Counted from the stretch's first letter, positions 13,256 through 22,488 are shown. The stretch: DNA of 64,000 bases from Aeromicrobium phoceense (GCF_013868155.1 NZ_JACEOG010000001.1:1054001-1118000), one strand, 5' to 3'. Made by a program: numbers and translations. The notes: generated by a model not told the origin, from the sequence alone.

Positions 13256-13328
13256 GGGTCTCCCTCTGAGGCCTTGGCTGTGATGTGCCTCACACCGTAG
13301 TGCTCCGAGTGCCTCGACGGAAGACTTC

Positions 13329-13344
13329 CAGTCAACCTTGACTG
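13329..13344. promoter_or_regulatory. Palindrome, candidate operator
   Basis: CAGTCAA-CC-TTGACTG is a perfect 16-base palindrome between the divergent acyl-CoA ligase and purF. Its form suits a dimeric repressor of the TetR or GntR type; no regulator gene is adjacent. Confidence 0.4.
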
Positions 13345-13399
13345 TTAGTGCGCGCGTCCGCTCCGGGCGGTACTGGTCGGGGAAGGCGGGAACGGCCGG

Positions 13400-13405
13400 T
13401 AGACT
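13400..13405 (+). promoter_or_regulatory. Leaderless -10 element of purF
   Basis: TAGACT is followed by six bases and GTG 13412. Confidence 0.5.
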
Positions 13406-13411
13406 GCCGGT

Positions 13412-14908
13412 GTGCCCCGCGGAGATGGTCTCCTGACCCACGAGCTCGATCCCAGTGACGCCGGACCCCAGGACGCCTGTGGCGTGTTCGGCGTCTGGGC
13501 CCCCGGCGAGGAAGTCGCCAAGCTCACCTACTTCGGCCTCTACGCCCTGCAGCACCGCGGGCAGGAGTCGGCCGGCATCGCCGTGAGCAACGGCCGCCAG
13601 ATCCTCGTCTACAAGGACATGGGCCTGGTGTCCCAGGTCTTCGACGAGGCCACCCTCGAGTCGCTCCAGGGCCAGATCGCCATCGGCCACGCGCGCTACT
13701 CCACCACGGGCGCCAGCGTGTGGCAGAACGCCCAGCCCACGTTCCGGCCCACGGCTCAGGGCTCGGTCGCGCTCGGGCACAACGGCAACCTGACCAACAC
13801 GCACGAGCTCGTGCAGCTGCTCCGCGAGCGGACGGAGGGCGACGCCAAGTCGGTGTCGGCCGAGACCGCCACCACCGACACGTCGGTGATGGCCTCGCTG
13901 CTGGCGTCCTACCGCGACCGCTCGGTCGAGGACGCGGCGCTGGAGGTCCTGCCCCAGCTGCGCGGCGCGTTCTCCCTCGTGTTCATGGACGAGACCACGC
14001 TCTACGGCGCGCGTGACCCCCAGGGCATCCGCCCGCTCGTGCTCGGCCGCCTCGAGCGCGGCTGGGTCATCGCGAGCGAGACCGCCGCGCTCGACATCGT
14101 CGGTGCCTCCTACATCCGCGAGATCGAGCCGGGGGAGTTCGTCGCGATCGACGAGAACGGCCTGCGCAGCAGCCGGTTCGCCGACGCCGCGCCGAAGGGC
14201 TGCATCTTCGAGTACGTCTACCTCGCGCGTCCCGACACCACGATCAACGACCAGCGCGTCTTCAGCGTGCGCGAGCGCATCGGTCGCCGCCTGGCCAACA
14301 CCGCGCCCGTCGAGGCCGACCTCGTCATCCCGGTGCCCGAGTCCGGCACGCCCGCCGCGATCGGCTACGCCGAGGAGAGCGGGATCCCCTTCGGTCACGG
14401 CCTGGTCAAGAACTCCTACGTGGGCCGCACGTTCATCCAGCCCTCGCAGACGATCCGCCAGCTCGGCATCCGGCTCAAGCTGAATCCGCTGCGCGACGTC
14501 ATCGCGGGCAAGCGCCTCGTGGTGGTCGACGACTCGATCGTGCGCGGCAACACCCAGCGCGCCCTCGTCCGGATGCTCCGCGAGTTCGGCGCCGCCGAGG
14601 TGCACGTCCGGATCTCCAGCCCGCCGGTGAAGTGGCCGTGCTTCTACGGCATCGACTTCGCCTCGCGTGCCGAGCTGGTCGCCAACGGCCTCACGGTCGA
14701 CGAGATCTGTCGCTCGATCGGCGCCGACAGCCTGTCGTACGTCTCGCTCGACGACCTCATCGCCGCCACGAACGTCCCGGCCGACAACCTCTGCCGGGCC
14801 TGCTTCGACGGGGTCTACCCGATCGAGCTGCCCGACGACGACCTCATCGGCAAGCACCTTCTGGAGCTGCCGGCCAACGGGACCGAGCCCTTGAAGGTGA
14901 TCCAGTGA
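13412..14908 (+). CDS. purF: Amidophosphoribosyltransferase
   Basis: A 498-residue enzyme for the first committed step of purine synthesis, making phosphoribosylamine from PRPP and glutamine. A short propeptide ends before the catalytic Cys of DACGVFGVW. The glutaminase domain has LQHRGQESAGI and GHARYSTTG. The phosphoribosyltransferase PRPP loop is VVVDDSIVRGNT. C-terminal cysteines (CRACFDG) match iron-sulfur-type PurF. The GTG start fits TAGACT six bases upstream. It overlaps purM by four bases. Confidence 0.96.
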   Translation: MPRGDGLLTHELDPSDAGPQDACGVFGVWAPGEEVAKLTYFGLYALQHRGQESAGIAVSNGRQILVYKDMGLVSQVFDEATLESLQGQIAIGHARYSTTGASVWQNAQPTFRPTAQGSVALGHNGNLTNTHELVQLLRERTEGDAKSVSAETATTDTSVMASLLASYRDRSVEDAALEVLPQLRGAFSLVFMDETTLYGARDPQGIRPLVLGRLERGWVIASETAALDIVGASYIREIEPGEFVAIDENGLRSSRFADAAPKGCIFEYVYLARPDTTINDQRVFSVRERIGRRLANTAPVEADLVIPVPESGTPAAIGYAEESGIPFGHGLVKNSYVGRTFIQPSQTIRQLGIRLKLNPLRDVIAGKRLVVVDDSIVRGNTQRALVRMLREFGAAEVHVRISSPPVKWPCFYGIDFASRAELVANGLTVDEICRSIGADSLSYVSLDDLIAATNVPADNLCRACFDGVYPIELPDDDLIGKHLLELPANGTEPLKVIQ

Positions 14909-15948
14909 CCTCGTACGCCTCCGCCGGAGTCTCCATCGAGGAGGGCGACCGCGCGGTCGAGCTCATGAAGCAGTGGGTCGCCAAGGCCACCCGTCCCGAA
15001 GTCGTGGGCGGCATCGGCGGCTTCGCCGGCCTGTTCGACGCCTCGGCCCTGAAGAGCTACACGCGCCCGCTGCTGGCCACGAGTGCCGACGGCGTCGGCA
15101 CGAAGGTCGCCATCGCTCAGGCGATGGACCGCCACGACACCATCGGCTTCGACCTGGTCGGCATGCTCGTGGACGACCTCGTCGTGTGCGGCGCCGAGCC
15201 GCTGTTCCTCACCGACTACATCGCCACCGGCAAGGTCGTGCCCGAGCGGATCGCCGACATCGTCAAGGGCATCGCCGCGGCGTGCGCCGAGACCGGCACC
15301 GCGCTGCTGGGCGGCGAGACCGCCGAGCACCCCGGACTCCTGGCCCCCGACGAGTACGACGTCGCCGGATCCACCACGGGCGTCGTCGAGGCCGACCGTC
15401 TCCTCGGCGCCGAGCTCGTGCGCGAGGGCGACGTGGTGGTGGCGATGGCCTCCTCCGGTCTGCACTCCAACGGATACTCGCTCGTGCGCCACGTCTTCTT
15501 CGACATCGCCGGCTGGAAGCTCGACCGCGACGTGCCGGAGTTCGGCCGCACGCTGGGCGAGGAGCTGCTGACCCCCACCCGCCTCTACACGAAGCCGTGC
15601 CTGGCCCTGGCCGACGCCGTCGAGGTGCACGCCATGTCGCACATCACCGGCGGCGGGCTCGCGGCGAACCTCGAGCGGGTCCTGCCCGACTCGGTCTCGG
15701 TCCGGCTCGACCGGTCCTCGTGGACCCCGGCCCCCGTCTTCGGCCTCGTGGGCGAGCTCGGCAAGGTCGCGCAGGCCGACCTCGACCTGGCCCTGAACAT
15801 GGGCGTCGGCATGGTCGCGATCGTCCCGGCCGACGCGGCCGACGCGGCGGTCGCCCTCCTCGGCCAGCACGGCGTCGACGCGTGGATCGCGGGCGAGGTC
15901 GCGGCGGCCGGAACCCACGGCGCGGGCGGTTCGGTCACCCTCAGCTGA
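14905..15948 (+). CDS. purM: Phosphoribosylformylglycinamidine cyclo-ligase
   Basis: A 347-residue AIR synthetase, the fifth purine step, closing the imidazole ring with ATP. Motifs: GGFAGLFD, TSADGVGTKVAIA, MLVDDLVVCGAEPLFLTDYIA, GGETAEHPG and SGLHSNGYSLVR. The GTG start overlaps the purF stop (GTGA), so the two are translationally coupled. A hairpin follows 19 bases after the stop. Confidence 0.96.
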   Translation: MTSYASAGVSIEEGDRAVELMKQWVAKATRPEVVGGIGGFAGLFDASALKSYTRPLLATSADGVGTKVAIAQAMDRHDTIGFDLVGMLVDDLVVCGAEPLFLTDYIATGKVVPERIADIVKGIAAACAETGTALLGGETAEHPGLLAPDEYDVAGSTTGVVEADRLLGAELVREGDVVVAMASSGLHSNGYSLVRHVFFDIAGWKLDRDVPEFGRTLGEELLTPTRLYTKPCLALADAVEVHAMSHITGGGLAANLERVLPDSVSVRLDRSSWTPAPVFGLVGELGKVAQADLDLALNMGVGMVAIVPADAADAAVALLGQHGVDAWIAGEVAAAGTHGAGGSVTLS

Positions 15949-15967
15949 GAATATTCGTTGCAACGAC

Positions 15968-15988
15968 GGTCAGGCGGCTCGCCTGACC
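15968..15988 (+). terminator. Hairpin after purM
   Basis: GGTCAGGCG-GCT-CGCCTGACC forms a perfect nine-base stem with a three-base loop just after purM. There is no T-tract, common for high-GC actinobacterial terminators. Confidence 0.55.
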
Positions 15989-16016
15989 GGGGGTCGTTCA
16001 TGCGTTCCGAGGTCCT

Positions 16017-16046
16017 TTGGGTACTCTTGGGGGCACGACATACTGA
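16017..16046 (+). promoter_or_regulatory. Possible promoter of the DUF3073 gene
   Basis: TTGGGT at 16017 and TACTGA at 16041-16046, spaced 18 bases, lie about 28 bases before the ATG. The match is moderate. Confidence 0.35.
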
Positions 16047-16073
16047 ACCACTGAGTGCGAGGGGGTCGAGCCC

Positions 16074-16250
16074 ATGGGCCGCGGCCGTGCCAAAGCGAAG
16101 CAGACCAAGGTCGCTCGCGATCTCAAGTACCGGACATTGGACACGGACTTCAATGATCTGGAGCGAGAGCTTCATGGAGAGTCGGGCGACCCGATTCCCG
16201 ACCAGTACGTTGATCTCGCCAAGAAACTGGGAGACCCTGCCGCCAGTTGA
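16074..16250 (+). CDS. DUF3073 family small protein
   Basis: A 58-residue protein beginning MGRGRAKAKQTKVARDLKY, strongly basic at the N-terminus and acidic in the middle (DFNDLEREL), the signature of DUF3073. It is conserved next to purM in actinobacteria (Rv0810c in M. tuberculosis). Function unknown; the basic start suggests RNA or ribosome binding, which is inference. GAGGGGGTCGAG lies a few bases before the ATG. The ORF is too short for routine gene finding at a 60-codon cut-off. Confidence 0.85.
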   Translation: MGRGRAKAKQTKVARDLKYRTLDTDFNDLERELHGESGDPIPDQYVDLAKKLGDPAAS

Positions 16251-16316
16251 GCGGTAGGGCGAACTTCTCCCTGGTGTCGGCTCTCTCCAGCGCCTGCATC
16301 GGACATCGAGCTCACG

Positions 16317-16346
16317 ACCCGTGGGGCACCTCTGTGCCCCACGGGT
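16317..16346. terminator. Bidirectional terminator between DUF3073 and MMPL genes
   Basis: A perfect 13-base stem with a four-base loop (ACCCGTGGGGCAC-CTCT and its complement) lies between two convergent genes. Confidence 0.75.
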
Positions 16347-16363
16347 GCTCGGCGTTCCCGCCC

Positions 16364-18415
16364 TCAGCGTGAGAGTTTGCTCGGCCACCAGAAGCGGCGG
16401 CCGCACAGCGCGACGAGGGCCGGCGTCGCCACACCGCGCACCAGCACGGTGTCGAGCAGCACGCCGAACCCCACCACGACGCCCAGCTGGGCCAGCAGCA
16501 CGAGCGGCAGCACGCCCAGCACGGTGAAGACGGCGGCCAGCAGCACGCCCGCGCTGGTGATCACGCCGCCCGTCACGGCCAGCGCCTTGACGATCGATCC
16601 GGTCGCGTCGCCGGTGAGGGCCATCTCCTCGCGCGCCCGCGCGGTGAGGAAGATGTTGTAGTCCACGCCCAGCGCGACCAGGAAGATGAAGGCCAGCAGC
16701 GGCGTGCTGACGTCCATCGCCGACCAGCCCAGGACGTTGTCGAACAGCAGCCAGCCCACGCCGAGCGCCGACAGGTACGACAGCACCGTGGTGGCGCACA
16801 GGATCGCCGCGGCCACGACGGAGCGCAGCAGGACCAGCAGCATGATCAGCACGATGGCCAGCACGATGGGGATGACCGTGGCGCGGTCGTCCGCGGCGGT
16901 CTGTGCCTCGTCCAGCGCCTGGGCGTCCGGGCCGCCGACGAGGGCGTCGGGATCGACGTCCTGGACCGCGGTGCGCAGGTCCTCGATGGCGGTGAGGGCC
17001 TCGTCGCTCTCGGGTGCGACCGACAGCACGACCTGGACCTCGGCCACGTCGTCGGAGGCGCCGGCCGGTCGGGCGCTCTCGACGCCGGAGACCTCGCTCG
17101 CGGCGGCCGTGACGGCCTCGACCTGATCGGGAGAGGTCGCCACGACGGTGGGCGCGGAGATGCCGGCGGGGAAGCCGGCCCGCAGCGTCTCCTGCGCCTG
17201 GATCGACTCGGGTGTGTCGAGGAACTGCTCGCTCTGGCCGAGGCCGGTGGTGAGGGTGAGGGCACCGGCGGCCATGGCCGTCAGGACGCCCAGGGAGGCG
17301 ATGGCTACGGGCCAGGGGCGCGACGTGACGGTGCTGCCGACGCGGAACCACCAGCCGCGCTCGGACGGGTCCTCGTCGCCGTTGCGCGGAACGAACGGCC
17401 AGAACAGCCAGCGGCCCGGCAGGACCATCGCCGAGGGCAGCACGAGCAGGGCGAACGCCACCGCGATGACGATGCCGATCGCGCCGGCCAGGCCGATGCC
17501 GCTGACGAACGGCGAGTCGGCGATCAGGAGGGACAGCAGGGCCAGGACCACGGTGCCGGAGCTGGACAGGATCGCGGGGGCGGCCCCGCCCACGGCGGTC
17601 TGCATCGCCTCGTGGCGCGAGTCGTGGCGGCGCAGCTCCTCGCGGTAGCGCGCGATCAGCAGCAGCGCGTAGTTCGTGCCCGCGCCGAAGACGAGGACCG
17701 AGGTGATGCCGGTGATCGAGCCGTCGATCTCGAGGCCGAAGGCCCCGGAGATGCCCTCGGGCGTGCGGGCGGCGACGCGGTCGCCAATGCCGATGACGGT
17801 CAGCGGGACGAGCCACAGCCACGGGCTGCGGTAGGTGATGATCAGCAGCACCGCCACGACGGCGGCGGTGACGGCGAGGAGGCGCACGTCGGCGCCGTCG
17901 AACACCGCTCCGAGGTCGGCCTGGACCGCTGGGGCGCCGGTGACCTCGGCCTTCACGCCGTCGGGCAGGTCGGCGCGGGCGACCTCACGGATCTGCTCGA
18001 CCAGCTCGGCGTTGTCGTCATTGCTCAGCCCGGTCTTCACCGGGATCGCGACGATCGCGGCCGCACCGTTCTCGGACGGCACGGGTGGGCTCGCCTCGAG
18101 GTCCAGCTCCGCGCCGATCGCCTGCGAGCGCTCGCCGAGCGCCGTGAGGTCCTCGGGGGAGAGACCGCCCTCGCGGGAGAACACGACGATCGCCGGTGCC
18201 TCGTCGGCCTGGGGCAGCTCGTCGAGCAGCGCCTCGGCGCGCGCGGACTCCGCCGACTCGGGCAGGTTGGAGCCTGCCTCGTTGCCGGAGGTGGGCTCCG
18301 GGGCGAACGCCATGATCAGTCCGGAGACGATCAGCCCCAGCAGCACCACGACGATGGATCGGCGCGGCCCCACGAGGCGCGCGAGCGGAAAGGACCGATG
18401 GTCGACTGGAGGCAC
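16364..18415 (-). CDS. MMPL family transporter
   Basis: A 683-residue RND-superfamily membrane protein with the MMPL plan: one N-terminal membrane segment (IVVVLLGLIVSGLIMAFA), an extracytoplasmic porter loop, a five- to six-helix bundle, then the same again, with charged residues in the second bundle around ALGVDYNIFLTARAREEM. It probably exports a lipid or hydrophobic compound using the proton gradient. A minus-strand TAGCCT six bases before the GTG supports this start. Adjacent genes give no clear substrate. Confidence 0.9.
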   Translation of the reverse strand: MPPVDHRSFPLARLVGPRRSIVVVLLGLIVSGLIMAFAPEPTSGNEAGSNLPESAESARAEALLDELPQADEAPAIVVFSREGGLSPEDLTALGERSQAIGAELDLEASPPVPSENGAAAIVAIPVKTGLSNDDNAELVEQIREVARADLPDGVKAEVTGAPAVQADLGAVFDGADVRLLAVTAAVVAVLLIITYRSPWLWLVPLTVIGIGDRVAARTPEGISGAFGLEIDGSITGITSVLVFGAGTNYALLLIARYREELRRHDSRHEAMQTAVGGAAPAILSSSGTVVLALLSLLIADSPFVSGIGLAGAIGIVIAVAFALLVLPSAMVLPGRWLFWPFVPRNGDEDPSERGWWFRVGSTVTSRPWPVAIASLGVLTAMAAGALTLTTGLGQSEQFLDTPESIQAQETLRAGFPAGISAPTVVATSPDQVEAVTAAASEVSGVESARPAGASDDVAEVQVVLSVAPESDEALTAIEDLRTAVQDVDPDALVGGPDAQALDEAQTAADDRATVIPIVLAIVLIMLLVLLRSVVAAAILCATTVLSYLSALGVGWLLFDNVLGWSAMDVSTPLLAFIFLVALGVDYNIFLTARAREEMALTGDATGSIVKALAVTGGVITSAGVLLAAVFTVLGVLPLVLLAQLGVVVGFGVLLDTVLVRGVATPALVALCGRRFWWPSKLSR

Positions 18416-18421
18416 GCTAGA

Positions 18422-18427
18422 AGGCTA
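18422..18427 (-). promoter_or_regulatory. Leaderless -10 element of the MMPL gene
   Basis: On the minus strand TAGCCT is followed by six bases and the GTG at 18415. Confidence 0.45.
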
Positions 18428-18463
18428 GGCGATCTAACTAAATCGGAGGTACATCGGGATGCC

Positions 18464-18483
18464 CACCGGTCCTTCCGCCGGTG
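18464..18483 (-). terminator. Hairpin after the dehydrogenase gene
   Basis: CACCGG and CCGGTG flank an eight-base loop immediately after the minus-strand stop at 18484. Short stem, no T-tract. Confidence 0.35.
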
Positions 18484-19560
18484 TCAAGGGAGCCGGATCT
18501 GCGCCAGCCGCCCGATCTCGCGGATGCGCTGCTCGGCCTGGCGGTCGGCGGCCTCGGCGGTGGTGATGCCCTCGCTCGCCGCGCGCTCGAGGACGGCCAG
18601 CGTGGTGTCGAAGATGCCGGTGGCCCGCGCCTTCGCGCGGTCGAAGGAGAAGCCGCTCGGGTCGAGCTCGTCGGCGACCTGGATGACGCCGCCGGAGTTC
18701 ACGCAGTAGTCCGGCGCGTAGACGATCCCGCGGTCGGTCACGAGCTTGCCGATGCCGTCGTGCGCCAGCTGGTTGTTCGCCGCCCCGGCCACGACACGCG
18801 CCGTGAGGGCCTCGACCGACGACTCGTTGAGTGCTCCGCCCAGCGCGCACGGCGCGTAGACGTCGAGGTCGGCGGCGATCAGCGCCTCGGTGGACTCGGC
18901 GACCTCGAGGCCCGGGTACTGCTCGACCAGGCGGGCCACGGCGGCCGGGTCGATGTCGGTGACCACCACCTGGGCGTCCTCCTGCACGAGGTGGGCGGTC
19001 AGGTGACGCCCGACCTTGCCCACGCCGGCGATGCCGACGCGCTTGCCGGCCAGGGACGTGTCGCCCCACGCGAACTGCGCCGAGGCGCGCATGCCCTGGT
19101 AGACGCCGAAGGCGGTCAGGACGCTGGAGTCGCCGGCGCCGCCGTGCTCGACCGTGCGACCGGTGACGTAGTCGCACTCGCGCGCGATGACGTCCATGTC
19201 GGTGGAGAACGTGCCCACGTCGCACGCCGTGAAGTACCGGCCCGCGAGGGTCTGGACGAAGCGGCCGTAGGCGCGCAGGAGGGCCTCGGACTTGTCGGTG
19301 TGCGGGTCGCCGATGATCACGGCCTTGCCGCCGCCGAGGTCGAGCCCGGCGAGGGCGTTCTTGTAGGCCATGCCCTGGCTGAGGTTGAGCACGTCGGCCA
19401 GCGCGTCACCCTCGCTGGCGTACGGGAAGAACCGGGTGCCGCCGAGGCCGGGACCGAGGGCGGTGGAGTAGAGGGCGATGATCGCCCGCAGTCCGGAGGC
19501 CTCGTCGTGGCAGAAGACGACTTGCTCGTGGTGGGTGCCGAAGCTGCTGGGCGTGCTCAT
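18484..19560 (-). CDS. Glu/Leu/Phe/Val dehydrogenase (probable valine or leucine dehydrogenase)
   Basis: A 358-residue NAD-dependent amino acid dehydrogenase. The catalytic dimerisation domain has [29 protein letters not shown] with the active-site Lys residues, and [12 protein letters not shown]. The Rossmann domain has [13 protein letters not shown]. Length and the GGGKAV block match the leucine/valine group, not hexameric glutamate dehydrogenases. It would deaminate branched-chain amino acids to keto acids. AGGAAGAGGAAG precedes the ATG, so this gene has a conventional leader. Confidence 0.9.
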   Translation of the reverse strand: MSTPSSFGTHHEQVVFCHDEASGLRAIIALYSTALGPGLGGTRFFPYASEGDALADVLNLSQGMAYKNALAGLDLGGGKAVIIGDPHTDKSEALLRAYGRFVQTLAGRYFTACDVGTFSTDMDVIARECDYVTGRTVEHGGAGDSSVLTAFGVYQGMRASAQFAWGDTSLAGKRVGIAGVGKVGRHLTAHLVQEDAQVVVTDIDPAAVARLVEQYPGLEVAESTEALIAADLDVYAPCALGGALNESSVEALTARVVAGAANNQLAHDGIGKLVTDRGIVYAPDYCVNSGGVIQVADELDPSGFSFDRAKARATGIFDTTLAVLERAASEGITTAEAADRQAEQRIREIGRLAQIRLP

Positions 19561-19650
19561 GCTTCCTCTTCCTGGGCTGGCGGGGGTGGTGCCGGCCTGT
19601 CGGTTGCGGTGGTGTCGCGCGGCCGGGGGTGGTGGCCGCTGTGACCCACG

Positions 19651-20472
19651 CTACTCGCGAACGTCGCCGGCGGCGGCACGACGTGCGAGGTTGCGGTCCA
19701 TGCGCCGGAAGAACGGCGCGGTCGCGCGCGTCACGACGCCGGGCAGCAGCGCCATCGACGTCTCGCCGGCCACGCCGAACGCGCTCGTGATCCGCGAGGG
19801 GCGCGACACCACGGCGCGCTCGATCCACCGGCCGGCCTCGTCCGGGCTCATCATCGACATCGCCCGGTAGATCTCGGTGCCACCGGACATCTCGGTGCGG
19901 ACCATCGGGAAGTGCACGGTGCTGGTGGTGATGCCGCGGTGTCCCAGCTCGGCCGACAGCGAGCGTACGTAGGACTCCAGTGCGCTCTTGCTGGCCAGGT
20001 AGGCCGAGAACAGCGGGATCGGGACCTGGGTCGACAGGGTCGAGCTGACCACGACGTGGCCGCGCCCGGTGGCGAGCATCGACGGCAGCACGAGGTGGAT
20101 GAGGCGCACGGCCGCGAAGTAGTTGATCGCCATGACGCGCTCGTGGTCGTGCAGGCGGTCGAGCGAGTCCACGATGGGGCGCCGGATCGAGCGCGCGGCA
20201 TTGCTGACGAGGACGTCGACGCGGCCGTGGTCGGCCAGGATGCGCTCGACGGCCGAGCGGGTGGACGCCTCGTCGGTGAGGTCGACCGGATGGGCGTGGG
20301 CGTCGCCGCCGTCGGCCCGGATCGCCGCGGCGACGGCCTCCAGCTCGGCCTCGCGCCGGGCCAGCAGGCACACCGTCGCACCGCGCGCGGCGAGCCGGCG
20401 CGCGGCCGCGGCGCCGATGCCGCTGGAGGAGCCCGTGATGACGACGACCTGCCCGGCCGGATCGATGCCCAT
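19651..20472 (-). CDS. SDR family NAD(P)-dependent oxidoreductase
   Basis: A 273-residue classical short-chain dehydrogenase. TGSSSGIGAAAA binds the cofactor, SNAA replaces NNAG, the catalytic Ser lies in VVSSTLS and the YxxxK pair in YLASK. The ~60-residue C-terminal tail (residues ~210-273) beyond the core is often seen in SDRs acting on lipids or linked to fatty-acyl reductases. Substrate unknown. It is divergent from a sterol-desaturase-like gene; a lipid-modifying pair is possible but unproved. Confidence 0.85.
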   Translation of the reverse strand: MGIDPAGQVVVITGSSSGIGAAAARRLAARGATVCLLARREAELEAVAAAIRADGGDAHAHPVDLTDEASTRSAVERILADHGRVDVLVSNAARSIRRPIVDSLDRLHDHERVMAINYFAAVRLIHLVLPSMLATGRGHVVVSSTLSTQVPIPLFSAYLASKSALESYVRSLSAELGHRGITTSTVHFPMVRTEMSGGTEIYRAMSMMSPDEAGRWIERAVVSRPSRITSAFGVAGETSMALLPGVVTRATAPFFRRMDRNLARRAAAGDVRE

Positions 20473-20480
20473 GCGTTGTG

Positions 20481-20486
20481 ATGGTA
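20481..20486 (-). promoter_or_regulatory. -10 element of the SDR gene
   Basis: On the minus strand TACCAT is followed by eight bases and the ATG at 20472, back to back with the desaturase promoter. Confidence 0.4.
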
Positions 20487-20501
20487 GTCACAGGGTTCGC
20501 G

Positions 20502-20507
20502 TATCGT
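20502..20507 (+). promoter_or_regulatory. Leaderless -10 element (sterol desaturase gene)
   Basis: TATCGT is followed by six bases and GTG 20514. Confidence 0.45.
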
Positions 20508-20513
20508 GGTGGG

Positions 20514-21407
20514 GTGCTGGCCGAACTCCTGGACCCGATGAAGAACCCACTGACCTACGCGGTGCCGTTCTTCGTGCTGAGCATCGCGATCGAGCTGGCC
20601 GCGCTGAAGTGGCTCGACCACGACGACAACGTCACGGGCTACGCCTTCAAGGACGCGCGCACCTCGATCTCGATGGGCATCGGCTCGATCCTGTTCCTGA
20701 CGGTCTTCAAGATCATCACGTTCTTCGCGTTCGTCTTCGTGTTCGCCCATTTCGCCCTGTTCGAGCTGGACGTCTCGGCCTGGTGGTACTGGCCGGCGCT
20801 GCTCGTCGGACTCGACTTCTGCTACTACTGGCACCACCGCTTCAGCCACCGCGTGCGGATCGGCTGGGCCGGCCACCAGTCGCACCACTCCAGCGAGTTC
20901 ATGAACTTCGGGACCGCGCTGCGGCAGAAGTGGAACCCGTGGTTCGAGTTCTTCTTCTGGCTGCCGCTCCCGCTGCTGGGGTTCGCGCCGTGGACCCTGT
21001 TCGCCGCCTTCGCGATCAACCTGATCTACCAGTTCTTCGTGCACACCGAGGTCGTCGGCAAGCTGCCGCGGCCGATCGAGTGGGTGTTCAACACCCCCTC
21101 CCACCACCGCGTGCACCACGGCTCCGACCCCGAGTACCTCGACAAGAACTACGGCGGCATCCTCATCGTCTGGGACCGGATGTTCGGCACCTTCCAGCGC
21201 GAGCTGCACCGTCCGCGGTACGGGCTCACGCATCCGGTCGAGACCTACAACATCCTCACGCTGCAGTACGGCGACTACCGCAAGATGGCTGCCGACGTGA
21301 GGTCGGCGTCCACGTGGCGCGAGAAGGTCGGCTACGTGCTCGGTCCGCCCGGGTGGAAGCCCGACGGCACGATCGACCGCGGCCGCACCGAGGCCGGCAC
21401 GCACTGA
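20514..21407 (+). CDS. Sterol desaturase / fatty acid hydroxylase family protein
   Basis: A 297-residue integral membrane di-iron oxygenase. Several hydrophobic helices surround the histidine clusters HHRFSHR, HQSHHSSE and HHRVHHGSD, which bind two irons. The family hydroxylates or desaturates sterols, carotenoids or fatty acyl chains. No electron-transfer partner is adjacent. The GTG start is set by TATCGT six bases upstream; the longer frame would begin inside the divergent promoter. Confidence 0.92.
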   Translation: MLAELLDPMKNPLTYAVPFFVLSIAIELAALKWLDHDDNVTGYAFKDARTSISMGIGSILFLTVFKIITFFAFVFVFAHFALFELDVSAWWYWPALLVGLDFCYYWHHRFSHRVRIGWAGHQSHHSSEFMNFGTALRQKWNPWFEFFFWLPLPLLGFAPWTLFAAFAINLIYQFFVHTEVVGKLPRPIEWVFNTPSHHRVHHGSDPEYLDKNYGGILIVWDRMFGTFQRELHRPRYGLTHPVETYNILTLQYGDYRKMAADVRSASTWREKVGYVLGPPGWKPDGTIDRGRTEAGTH

Positions 21408-21438
21408 CTCGCGGCGGGCGCATGAGCCCCGATCCTCC

Positions 21439-21444
21439 TAGGCT
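21439..21444 (+). promoter_or_regulatory. -10 element (Lys/Ala-rich protein gene)
   Basis: TAGGCT lies about 38 bases before ATG 21482, leaving a leader of roughly 30 bases that ends in GAGAGGA. Confidence 0.4.
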
Positions 21445-21481
21445 GGCAGCACCGACTCCGCACCACCGAGAGGATCCCCCG

Positions 21482-22450
21482 ATGGCCAAGAGCAAGGTCG
21501 AGAAGAAGCTCCGCGACACGATCTCCACGATCAACGACCTGCGAGGTGAGCTCAAGAAGGTCCGCAAGGCGGCCGAGAAGGCGGCGGCCCAGCAGATCGA
21601 CAAGGCCACCCGGTCGTCCTCCGCCGAGCTGAAGAAGGTGCGCGAGGAGGTGGCCCAGGTCCGCGACACGACGGCGAAGCAGATCGCCGACCTGACCGCG
21701 ATGGTCGCCCGGCTCGCCCCCGACCTCGTCAAGCCCGGAGGCTCCGCCACGCCATCGCCTGCCGAGGGCACACCTCCGCCCACGGCCGAGACCGGCTCGG
21801 ACCGGCCGCACGGCGACCCCCTGGGCGAGGCTGCGGCGCAGAGCGTTCCGGCGAAGAAGGCCGGGGCGAAGAAGACGACCGCGAAGAAGGCCGCGAAGAA
21901 GGCCACGCTGCCGGACTCCGCCACCGAGGCCGACGACAGGCTCTCCTTCGCCGGCGAGGCACTGGCCGCGTCCGACGCGAGCGGGCCCGTCGACCCCGAG
22001 GTGCCCGGCACCGCCCCGACGGCCGAAGTGACGCCGGAACCGGTCGCGAAGGCCGCGGCGAAGCGCCCGGCCGCCGCCAAGAAGGCGCCCGCCAAGAAGT
22101 CCCCGGCGAAGAAGGCCACCGCCACGACGGCCCCCGCGAAGACGACGGGCCGGAAGGTGCCGCCGAAGAACACGTCGGCCGCGCCCACCTCGACGGGTGC
22201 TGCCGAGAAGGAGGCCCGCGACTCGGGTCGCGCGGCGGCGAAGAAGACCACCACCGCGAAGAAGACCGCGGCGAAGAAGGCGCCGGCCAAGAAGGCCGGT
22301 GCGACGTCCACCGCGAAGCGCACCGCGTCGCCGGGCCGTAAGACCGCCGCGCGCAAGGCGACGACGCCCGCCACCGGGACCACGGCGGCCACGCCGCCTC
22401 CGGCCACGCCGCAGAACCCGGCGAGCGCCGACGCTCCCGCGTCCGACTGA
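21482..22450 (+). CDS. Lys/Ala/Pro-rich histone-like protein with N-terminal coiled coil
   Basis: A 322-residue protein. Residues 1-~85 are charged and heptad-like (KVEKKLRDTISTINDLRGELKK), a likely coiled coil. The remainder is low complexity, with many AKK, PAKK and TAKK units resembling the C-terminal tails of histone H1 and mycobacterial HupB. Nucleic-acid binding or nucleoid organisation is the likely property; no enzyme motif is present. ATG follows GAGAGGATCCCCCG. The 3' end faces a convergent SDR gene across a hairpin. The same type of tail occurs in the acyltransferase at 45261. Confidence 0.75.
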   Translation: MAKSKVEKKLRDTISTINDLRGELKKVRKAAEKAAAQQIDKATRSSSAELKKVREEVAQVRDTTAKQIADLTAMVARLAPDLVKPGGSATPSPAEGTPPPTAETGSDRPHGDPLGEAAAQSVPAKKAGAKKTTAKKAAKKATLPDSATEADDRLSFAGEALAASDASGPVDPEVPGTAPTAEVTPEPVAKAAAKRPAAAKKAPAKKSPAKKATATTAPAKTTGRKVPPKNTSAAPTSTGAAEKEARDSGRAAAKKTTTAKKTAAKKAPAKKAGATSTAKRTASPGRKTAARKATTPATGTTAATPPPATPQNPASADAPASD

Positions 22451-22456
22451 GAGGAC

Positions 22457-22488
22457 CCGCCGGCCCTGCCACTCACTGGGGCCGGCGG
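22457..22488. terminator. Bidirectional hairpin between convergent genes
   Basis: CCGCCGGCCC and GGGCCGGCGG form a perfect ten-base stem around a 12-base loop. The right arm lies inside the last codons of the minus-strand SDR gene. Confidence 0.55.

Noticed and set aside
13256..14857. An upstream extension of the acyl-CoA ligase frame by 534 codons on the minus strand
   Set aside because: It is antisense to purF, has no family motif, and a proper ATG with ribosome site lies at 13255. High third-position GC keeps such frames open.
21840..22400. Repetitive Lys/Ala codons as a possible tandem repeat or CRISPR-like array
   Set aside because: The period is irregular and follows protein-level AKK/PAKK units within one frame; no constant spacers.
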